Assembly: GCA_037179515.1 (NCBI GenBank)
Contig: JAXCGZ010015136.1
Coordinates: 1-64,000 of the forward strand
Length of the DNA stretch: 64,000 bases
From: Halocaridina rubra
Lineage: Eukaryota; Arthropoda; Malacostraca; Decapoda; Atyidae
Direction: 5' to 3'
Within the stretch, counting starts at the first letter, position 1, and each line of letters opens with the position of its first letter. This document shows, piece by piece, positions 54,038-64,000 of the stretch. Under the pieces are notes generated by a model. The model was given only the letters and a program-made list of their open reading frames with translations, made no database searches and was not told the origin of the DNA. The translations under genes and the position numbers were made by a program.

Positions 54038-54726
54038 GATCACACTCCAGGAAAAAAGTACGAAGAGACTCTCATATCAGAAGAAACCAGTGCGAAGAAA
54101 AGAAAATAGGAATGGCAAAAGCAGAAATCCAACATCTCCCAATTCAAGAAATGAGTGACGAGGCCAAACACTGGAGAATTCTCGAACTGGAGGAGCACGT
54201 GCGGCGCCTACAAACTCCTGCCGACGCCGCTCCGTCGAGAAGGAACTTGGTCAACGCCGACAGAGAAACCGACGCCTCAAACATCGACGAACAGCCTGCC
54301 GCTCTGAGCCCCGTGGTGACACAGGGAACGCAGCAGGACAAGCCCCCACCCCGTGCCCTGGTTGTAAAGGCGCCTAGAGTAAAAAATTCACCTTTATACC
54401 TCGACGGCGCAAATGTAAAAGACCTCGAATGTCCGTCCATAATTCCCGCGACCGACTTCCTGAAATACTTGGGTCTGCGGATGAGAAGCGACGAGTGGTC
54501 AAACAGAGAATATTATGAAACTTTTAAGGAACTATTCCTAAGATATTTCTTAGTAAGCCGAAGTGTGACTGGGGCATTGAGTGAAAATACCCATTACAAG
54601 AAATATAAGTTGCCGGATCCGACCAAGAAGATGGCGATTCGTCGATTTTACTCGAGAGAAGAAGGAGAACCCCCTCCTTCCTTGCCTTCTGCCGTGAAGT
54701 CCTTCAGGATCACCTCCTTAAAATAG
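54019..54726 (+). CDS. Unknown 235-aa (or shorter) protein in LARD-like element
   Basis: An open frame directly after the primer site. The first ATG is within the PBS region (54019); an internal Met at 54112 (MAKAEIQHLPIQEMSDEAKH) is a more natural start, giving ~204 residues. It has a charged helix (HWRILELEEHVRRLQ), an Ala/Pro/Thr-rich linker, and a C-terminal ~80-residue domain with FLKYLGLRMRSDEWSNREYY and ALSENTHYKKYKLPDP. I do not recognise it. The C-terminal part has a vague resemblance to BEN-type DNA-binding domains, but this is weak. No zinc knuckle, protease or capsid signature. It could be a Gag relic or a captured host exon. Richer in GC than the rest of the interior. Confidence 0.45.
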   Translation: MVAAQYGSHSRKKVRRDSHIRRNQCEEKKIGMAKAEIQHLPIQEMSDEAKHWRILELEEHVRRLQTPADAAPSRRNLVNADRETDASNIDEQPAALSPVVTQGTQQDKPPPRALVVKAPRVKNSPLYLDGANVKDLECPSIIPATDFLKYLGLRMRSDEWSNREYYETFKELFLRYFLVSRSVTGALSENTHYKKYKLPDPTKKMAIRRFYSREEGEPPPSLPSAVKSFRITSLK

Positions 54727-57376
54727 CTAAGTACTTGTGATCTGTATCCAGTGAGTAATGGGACAATTAGTAAAAGAAATTGAGGTCGGTGGATGCCGCC
54801 ATTTTATCTTGTAGTTATGCTTTGACTCAGCCAACCCGCCTATGCGGGGTGTGGCGCCTAATAAGTTAATAAAAGTAGAATTTCTGTACCCATTACTAAC
54901 ATGGATAATTTGTACTAATAGCTATAAGAAGTAATGAACTCCCATTTTTTTATTATATGAATAATATAAAGTAATTGCGTTTAAAGGGTGTTCCATTTAT
55001 TTGTATTAATGCCTAAATTGAATTTTAAGAACGCGAATGTATTGATTTTAATTGAAAATTTAATGTACGTGCAATCACTATTACAGTATATTAATTTCTT
55101 AAGCGTAAGAATTATAGTGAGAAATATACTTGAGTCTGTTTTTAAGGTTTTTCATAGACCACGTGTGATTTCCGAGAAAGGAATGCGGAAGTGACCAATC
55201 GATCTCCCAACCTCGTTATTATAAATATGTAGTAATTGTACTGATCTTTGATATTTAAAGTACGTGTAAAATCATTTTTATATAAATTTCTTAAAGCGTA
55301 AGAAATCGAGCGTTAAGATTGCGCCTGTTTCCAAGGTTCTTTCTTTTTTTTTGTTTGTTTTTTCTCCACTGGAGTAATGTTTTAGCGAAAGAAATAAATA
55401 AATGACAGATCGTTTTTTTTGTGTTGTTATGATGAAGAAATTAATATTACGATACGTGTGTGGCATTTTATTTTGAAGAATAAGAACTTTTGTGATATTA
55501 TTTAGAGATGAGTTTTTTTAATTTCGCGCTATGCAGGCGACTGTAAGAGTAAATTAGAGGAATTTGTGCTGTCCTAGAATAGGGAAGGTTTTTCAGTGTC
55601 ACCCAAACGTAGCTTCAAGGGAGTAGAATGTTTGTTTGTTGTTAGAATGGGACTTAGGACTGGTGAGGCAGTCATGTGACCGCACGGCCCAACCGAGATT
55701 TCACCTTTACTCTCCTTCAGAGAGATCGGGAAAGGGAAACCAACGTTGTAAATAAAAGGGAATTTTACAGAACGGGGATGATTGTTTTGTAAGTGATGCA
55801 GCGAGTGAGGCAGAGAATGAGTATGAATGACTGGGGGTATAATGGGGGGGTTGCTCTAGGGGGTGAAATCGCGGAAAGCACCGTTAGGAAGCACGATTGG
55901 GGAGTCTCTGCGAGGGTCGTTCCCCTGCTCCGCCAGGTTCTTCTGCATGCCATATCAGAGTATTTTTTATGGGAGGTGATGCGCTGTTGCAATATCTAGT
56001 GAGGGATATTTTTGAGAAAATGATTCTCCACCTGCCCAGATATGGCTGAGATGCCAAGTTTGTTTTATTTTTGTTTTGTCCCCTACTCCGCCATTGAGAT
56101 TATTATTCGATTTCCGAGAGTTCCAAGATAGATATTACGTGATAAAGGACGTGAATCTATGAATGATTCCTTATTTTCTTTGCTAGCTGCAGTATATACA
56201 TTATTTGTCTGAAGAGATATGTTAGATTGATAAAATAAAACTTTGCGAGTTTTAGCCATGATAATGTTTTATCAAAATTATTTCAGCATGGTCATAAAGA
56301 AAGAGTGAGAGCTGACACGAAATGACAACAAGAATGTTACACAGCCGTTTCCCGTATTTGAGAGAGCAGAAGTTGATCCAGAAGCCAAAAGAACAGGGGA
56401 GAAAACAGCGCCCACATGCGCACCCCCATAAAAGCAAACAGACAGAACAGTTATATGTTGAACTTCTCCCTGTTCTGGAGGAAATTCTGTTGTTTAGTAA
56501 TTTAAATAAGTTAAATTCGAGATAGTAAAAGAATATATATATTTCATGTTTGAATTGTTCATGTACAACTCCTTACGAGATTTTGAAACTTAAGCAAAAT
56601 ACATTCTTTACTGTTGCTAATGAAATATACTTTTTGTTTTATTATTGCATACACAGAGACAGACTTTTTATATTCTTTGATACCCGTTTTTGTTATATAG
56701 TTTTTTGTATTGAAGAAATCTTTAAAATCTTAATTAAAGAGTTTTGAAAAGATTATCTAGAAATAATTATTGTTAATTACTATCACTGTTATGAATTTAA
56801 AATTATAATTGAGCTAATTAAGATAATTAAGATTCTCAGAATTTATATGTTGAGTTTTAAGTTTAAAAATTAATGACACTTAAGTCCTTTTTAAGAAGTT
56901 GTTAAGAAAAAGATATTTGTACTTTTGTTGATCGTAGTAAAGATATTTGTCACATATGATTTTAATCTTTTGCTTTAATTTCATCAGAGTGTGTGTGCTT
57001 CGACTCAACCCTCTGATTTATAGCAAGAAAAGGATTGTCATTATAGACAAGGATGTGTATGCTGTTACAGTAAAGTCCTTAGCAATATTAAACAGAAAGG
57101 AATGGATTTATGCTTCGACATTTCTGCAGTTGTACACTAAGTTCTTTTTGCTTTTGTTTTTTTTAATTGGGAATAAGAATAGCCCTCTGACAATAAACGT
57201 AAAACTCTATCGATAGTCATTGCTAACGTTTGTTCACTTTCATTTGTTTATTTATTATTTTATTATTAGAGATACTCTGCGACAATTTTTTATTTTCAGT
57301 ACATTTAAAGGAAGGAGGCCCGTCTCATCTGACACATGGGTGGATACCGCAACGTATATCACGGTCGCCCAGTCAA

Positions 57377-57452
<76 letters not shown>

Positions 57453-59863
57453 CTGAGACTGACATGAGCTTCTTCCGATACTACAAGAATGTTGCCGTCA
57501 TTGATTCTTTTTTTTGTTTTTTTTTCCAGCGAAGCTAGGCGATACTTGTGCCTACATTTTATTGCAGTCGATAGATTGTTGCATGCTGTTATTGCATAAA
57601 TACTGATAAGACATCGGTAGTACTGACTTTTGCATAAATACTTTCGCCACATATCGCAACTGTTTAGAGAATAGATAAAACTCCCATTGACAAATTGTGG
57701 AGCCAGCAAGTTGCCACTTATGCTCTATATATATACATAGATTATGACAGCAGGAATTTGAATAGTAAAAGAGACTGTGTTAGAATGAGCATTATTATGA
57801 AATATAAGTATAGAACTCTGTTCTTACTTCAGAATGCCAGTCTCCATTGTATATATATGGCTATTTTTGATTTAGTATTTTTATTTCATTTTTTATATTA
57901 TTCTTATTTTGATTATGATTATTAGTAATGTTATTATTATGTTGACTGATATTGTTGCTATCTCTCAATGGCTTGTTGCTAATTATTATTTTGAAATGCA
58001 ATCAGCAGTAACCTGATGATTTGTATCTTTTATCTGAATTCATACTTGATGTTACTGTAGCCACCGCTAATAAGAATATTTCTTTAGTGGCTTTTCTCAG
58101 TATTTAATGATTGTTCTTTTTGATATTTATAGTAATGTTATGTATCAGTTTCTAAGCTAAGTCCTAAGTATCTTGGAATAATAATCTAGTTGTGTAGACA
58201 CATACCTTCCATTACCACCCTATTTCTAGGCAGCCCTGACCTGCAAGTTCTAAAAGTCTTTAGATTTTGTCCTCTCAAACAAGTCCTTGTTGCCCATTGA
58301 ATAGAGATTGCAATCACTTGCAGTTGCAGGGGAGGCAAAGTATAGCCTCCGAGTACCAACGTATGGCCATTGTTGGTACCCCGAAGTCATAGGGAACCTT
58401 TCTTACAACTGTAGTAGTGACATAGGTTCAAATTTTCATCCCGAGGTCTGCTTCAAAGGTACATGTGTATGCAGTACTGAAGAGAATCGTGCTGACGTTG
58501 CAGGTCTCCTACAGGGTGGTCTTAGTCAAGATCGGCCCGAGAGTAGGACGAAAAAACCAGGCTGGAGGGATTTGGAAGGTGCATCGATCGCTTCCTCTTT
58601 GTCTTGCCTATCTTAGAAAGAAGATAATTTATGGTAGTGTACGAACCTGGACCTGCAGCGAAGACGGCGGGGGAGTGAAAAAACGAGAGAGAGAAACTGT
58701 GGAATCATGCCTAGCAAGAATTTTATGAGCAAGGGAAAGAGAAAACAAAAGTCTTTAATATCCTAATAACACTTTAAAAAGCCATGTAAACGAATTGATG
58801 AAATCCCAGAAAAAAAAGGGGGGTAATTCCCATACATGTCCTAACTGTAGTGAAAAGAGAGAGCAAAAAAAAGAGAAGTTTTTTTAAATATCTGAATAAT
58901 ACCTTTAGAAGCCACGTACACGCATTGATGGGATTCAAACAGACAGAAAGAAAAAATCCCTATACATGTCCAAACCTTAGTGAAGAGAGAAAGAAGGGTA
59001 TTTAAAATCCCTTATTAGTTGTTGGAAAGAACAACCCACGCTTTAGAACTGAAAGAAAAAATGGGAAAGAAAAGGTCCCCACCGTCTTTAACCACTGTGT
59101 TAAAAGACCAATTCTTTTATTATTTGTTTTACCTAGTTTTAAGATAATTTTAAGCGACAACTCAGAGACTCCTTTAAATATAGTTTTTGAATAAGTGCCT
59201 TTGATAAATTGTATGATTTGCACCGATAGTAATAAGTTGTCTTCTGCCTAAATAATATCATTGTTTTGCTTTAGCATTATCATTGTTTGAATCATGATTT
59301 AATCTTTGTGTTCATTAAGTTCTCATCTCAGTTTGTCTCTGAATAGGAATTGCATATTGAAATGATGAATGTTTTCTGACTTTTCACATCGTAACCAATA
59401 TTTTGTTTCAGGAGTAGTTTTTTAAGGCCTAATTTTAAGACAAATCAATGCCCCATAGTAACGATAGGAATTTACCATTTATGTTATTGTCTATCGCATT
59501 TTAAATGTTCGTACATACTAATGTTCTACATGATTTATATTTTTACTGTAGCTAACCAACTTTTGTAAATCTTTTGAAAAAGGAGAGAAGTAGACACAGT
59601 AACGTCATGATCTAAACTAACTTGTGATCTTAATTAATGGTTGATAATGATTAGTTACACACTGAAATCCTAATGATTAAGGTTAACTTTATTTTTTAAA
59701 TATAGGAATGTTTGTACTAAAGATTGTTTAGTGTTCATAGAACTAGGAATTCTTAGAAAATAGCTTAAATAATTCAGCCCCATTTCTATTGTAAACTAAT
59801 GTTAACTAGGATATGTCCAAGAGCTCTCAAAATAAGAGATATTTCAGTTTTGGTTGGGAGGGA
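54727..59863 (+). mobile_element. LARD-like interior, non-coding
   Basis: About 5.1 kb, mostly AT-rich, with no frame that looks like a retroelement or host protein. It contains a (CT)n run (57379-57449). Frame 58308-58616 has no recognisable domain and lies in a more GC-rich patch (58300-58730). The polypurine tract is at about 59853-59863 (TGGGAGGGA). The length between LTRs may be maintained for packaging, as proposed for LARDs. Confidence 0.65.
57379..57449. repeat. (CT)n microsatellite, ~71 bp, inside LARD-like element
   Basis: An uninterrupted CT run; the frames crossing it (poly Leu-Ser or Arg-Glu) are artefacts. Confidence 0.97.
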
Positions 59864-61146
<1,283 letters not shown>

Positions 61147-61603
61147 ACCTCCATTTTAAGGAGGACTATGGCTTTTACGTGTGGACGTGTTATTCAAACG
61201 GGTACTGAAATACACGAAAGCGTAAGAATTAAGCATAACGTAGAAACAAGGCGGAAATAAATTGGTAGAAAAAAACCTACATTTTATCAATTCAAAGGAG
61301 ATTTTTTTTTTATTGGTTTGTTTATTATAGTTTGCTGTTTATACATGACGCATAGAATTAACACATTTCGCAATAAAATATGAAATAACAGAAGCTTGTC
61401 AATCAATCGTGTTGAATATTAATTTACATGTCTTAACAGAGGGCATCTATATATAAGTAAATAATGTCAGATATACGGTTATTCTGCTAAGTAACGATTA
61501 TTATATATAAAAATCTGCATTTATAGTAAACATTTATGAGTCAGATAGAGTGGTCGCATGCACATGTACTATAAATAGAGATTTTGAAATAACACACATA
61601 CAC
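61147..61603. other. Unassigned AT-rich sequence
   Basis: No exon, repeat or element end recognised. Ends in a short ACACAC patch next to CR1 copy h. Confidence 0.4.
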
Positions 61604-62717
61604 ACACTGTTCCACATGGGAGACTTATTAGGAAGCTGCAATCAATGGCTAGAATAGGTGGAAATGCTTTGGAATGGATAAAAACTTACTTAGAAGGAAG
61701 GGAACAGAGGGTTAGAGTAAGACACTCAGTGTCTGAATGGAGAAGAGTTAGTAATGGAGTTGCACAGGGTTCAGTTTTAGGGCCACTTTTGTTCCTTGTA
61801 TATATAAATGACCTACCAGAGTCTGTAAATTCATTCATGAATATGTTTGCAGATGATGCAAAGATTGTGAAGAAAGTAAAAAACGAGAACAATGGTAGAG
61901 AACTTCAGGAGGATCTAAATAATCTGCATGAGTGGTCAGAAAAGTGGCTAATGAAATTCAATACTTCAAAATGTAAGGTAATGAGAATGGGTACAAGTGC
62001 AAAAAGGCCCAAGCTTGACTACTCGGTGGCTGGAGTACAACTTCAAGAGACAGAAAATGAGAGAGATCTAGGAGTAAACATACTGGCAGATTTGTCTCCA
62101 GAAATACATATAAATGGCATAGTAAGGGCAGCATATGCATTCTTATCAAATGTAAGGGTAGCCTTCAGGCACATGGACAAGGAAATGTTCAGAAATATTT
62201 ATGTAACCTATGTGAGGCCAAAACTCGAATATGCAGCCCCCTTTTGGAATCCGCACTTGAAAAAGCACATAGCTAATCTTGAAAAAGTTCAAAGATATGC
62301 CACGAAACTGGTGCCAGAAATACGCAATCTCAGTTATGATGAGAGGCTGAGGAACTTAGACTTAACATCACTCAAAGCTAGAAGAGTGAGGGGGGATATG
62401 GTGACAGGCTTTAAATTCCTTCATGGTTATGATAGAGTGGATAGGGATCGATATTTTGATATGGCTGGCTCTAGAACTAGAGGTCATAGTTTGAAGCTTG
62501 GTAAGAAAACTTCTTTGCAGGATGTAAGGAAATACTTTTTCAGTGTAAGAGTAGTTGATAATTGGAATTGGCTAAGCGAGGAGGTAGTTAATGCTATCTC
62601 AATCCATAGTTTTAAGGACAGGTATGATAAGTATCACTAAGTCTAAAATGGAACCGATCAGTAGACAGGAAGATACGAGCTTTGAGCTCTTTCCCATAAA
62701 CACAATTAGGTAATCCA
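61604..62717 (+). mobile_element. CR1-like LINE copy h (5'-truncated)
   Basis: Starts at ACTGTTCCACATGGGAGACT in RT just after motif A. The frame 61645-62640 (331 codons) contains SNGVAQGSVLGPLLFL, where motif B is SGVPQGS in other copies (two substitutions), MFADDAKIV, LEYAAPFWNPHLKKHIA, TRGHSLKLG and DRYDKYH. It is followed by the 3' UTR and a single tail unit ending TAGGTAATCC. Inert because of truncation and motif B changes. Confidence 0.85.
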
Positions 62718-62732
62718 CACACACACACACAT

Positions 62733-63018
62733 ATCGATATTTCGATATGGCTGGCTCTAGAACTAGAGGTCATAGTTTGAAGCTTCATAAGAAAACTTCT
62801 TTGCAGGATGTAAGGAAATACTTTTTCAGTGTAAGAGTAGTTGATAATTGGAATTGGCTAAGCGAGGAGGTAGTTAATGCTATCTCAATCCATAGTTTTA
62901 AGGACAGGTACGATAAGTATCACTAAGTCTAAAATGGAACCGATCAGGAGACGGGAAGATACGAGCTTTGGGCTCTTTCCCGTAAACACAATTAGGTAAT
63001 CACAATTAGGTAATCACA
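62733..63018 (+). mobile_element. CR1-like LINE copy i (short 3' fragment)
   Basis: Begins ATATCGATATTTCGATATGG after a short CA run (62717-62732). It carries the last ~60 codons of ORF2, the stop, 3' UTR and two tail units (TAGGTAATCACAAT) to 63018. Head-to-tail with h and j. Confidence 0.85.
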
Positions 63019-64000
63019 ATGGCTAGAATAGGTGGAAATGTTTTGGAATGGATAAAAACTTACTTAGAAGGAAGGGAACAGAGGGTTAGAGTAAGACACT
63101 CAGTGTCTGAATGGAGAAGAGTTAGTAGTGGAGTTCCACAGGGTTCAGTTTTAGGGCCACTTTTGTTCCTTGTATATGTAAATGACCTACCAGAGTCTGT
63201 AAATTCATTCATGAATATGTTTGCAGATGATGCAAAGATTGTGGAGAAAGTAAAAAACGAGAACAATGGTAGAGAACTTCAGGAGGATCTAAATAATCTG
63301 CATGAGTGGTCAGAAAAGTGGCTAATGAAATTCAATACTTCAAAATGTAAGGTAATGAGAATGGGTACAAGTGCAAGAAGGCCCAAGCTTGACTACTCGG
63401 TGGCTGGAGTACAACTTCAAGAGACAGAAAATGAGAGAGATCTAGGAGTAAACATACTGGCAGATTTGTCTCCAGAAATACATATAAATGGCATAGTAAG
63501 GGCAGCATATGCATTCTTATCAAATGTAAGGGTAGCATTCAGGCACATGGACAAGGAAATGTTCAGAAATATTTATGTAATGTATGTGAGGCCAAAACTC
63601 GAATATGCAGCCCCCTTTTGGAATCCGCACTTGAAAAAGCACATAGCTAAGCTTGAAAAAGTTCAAAGACATGCCACGAAACTGGTGCCAGAAATACGCA
63701 ATCTCAGTTATGATGAGAGGCTGAGGGAATTAGACTTACCATCACTGGAAGCTAGAAGAGTGAGGGGGGATATGGTGACAGTCTTTAAATTCCTTCATGG
63801 TTATGATAGAGTGGATAGGGATCGATATTTTGATATGGCTGGCTCTAGAACTAGAGGTCATAGTTTGAAGCTTGGTAAGAAAACTTCTTTGCAGGATGTA
63901 AGGAAATACTTTTTCAGTGTAAGAGTAGTTGATAATTGGAATTGGCTAAGCGAGGAGGTAGTTAATGCTATCTCAATACATAGTTTTAAGGACAGGTATG
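63019..64000 (+). mobile_element. CR1-like LINE copy j, runs off the window
   Basis: Begins ATGGCTAGAATAGGTGG directly after the tail of copy i. It is open from there to the window end, through SGVPQGSVLGPLLFL, MFADDAKIV (catalytic), LEYAAPFWNPHLKKHIA and TRGHSLKLG to near the end of ORF2. Its 5' truncation point is within ~35 bp of that of copy h. Confidence 0.85.

Noticed and set aside
58308..58728. Host gene exon inside the LARD-like element
   Set aside because: No splice-site logic or recognisable domain; two overlapping frames of similar length argue against coding.

Overview
This is a eukaryotic, repeat-dominated window with no sign of bacterial gene organisation. Long (TA)n, (TATG)n, (AG)n, (CT)n and (TAA)n runs, CR1-type and other APE-type LINEs, and Ty3/Gypsy elements with 2-kb LTRs together suggest an invertebrate, most likely a decapod crustacean. 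That placement is an inference from repeat style; no species-diagnostic gene is visible. The only host gene I can support is the 5' part of a group II PLP decarboxylase of the cysteine-sulfinate/acidic amino-acid type. Two coding exons lie on the + strand at 44531-44875 and 45694-45878. No rRNA, tRNA or CRISPR was seen.

Layout. 1-450 is an LTR fragment; 451-2460 is a decayed Ty3/Gypsy element of conventional order (gag-PR-RT-RH) on the - strand; 2461-5389 is a - strand LINE (called LINE-B here). 5393-12255 is a head-to-tail row of three - strand CR1-like copies, followed by a truncated + copy (12608-13356) and a LINE-B 5' fragment (13395-13850). 14281-38810 is a Russian doll of one Ty3/Gypsy family. 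Fragment A (-) was hit by element B (-, 14714-37967, TSD GTAAT). B was hit by element C (+, 17841-29983, TSD GAGCT). The 3' LTR of C was hit by a solo LTR D (-, 25958-27880, TSD GTGAC). A further LTR, E (32913-34820), lies inside B. 38811-44390 holds three more CR1 copies, the last with an almost complete ORF2. 44391-45950 carries the decarboxylase exons and an intron full of microsatellites. 46214-50490 is LINE-B (+) with a second LINE-B (-) inside it. 50491-53021 is unassigned sequence plus huge microsatellites. 53022-60859 is a complete LTR element with nearly identical LTRs but no pol (LARD-like). 61604-64000 is another head-to-tail CR1 row.

Most notable biology. The nested Ty3/Gypsy family has an unusual pol order: protease, then integrase (H2C2, DD35E, GPY/F-like), then reverse transcriptase and RNase H. 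Integrase lies upstream of RT, as in Ty1/copia and as reported for Gmr1-like elements, although the protein motifs are Ty3-like. The primer binding site matches the 3' end of tRNA-Lys3, exactly in one copy and with one mismatch in another. Two independently inserted copies share the same in-frame TAG between the first and second integrase catalytic Asp. This suggests spread of a defective lineage in trans, or stop-codon readthrough. The decarboxylase exon ends at a position where the expected GT donor reads AT, so the locus may be a damaged copy.
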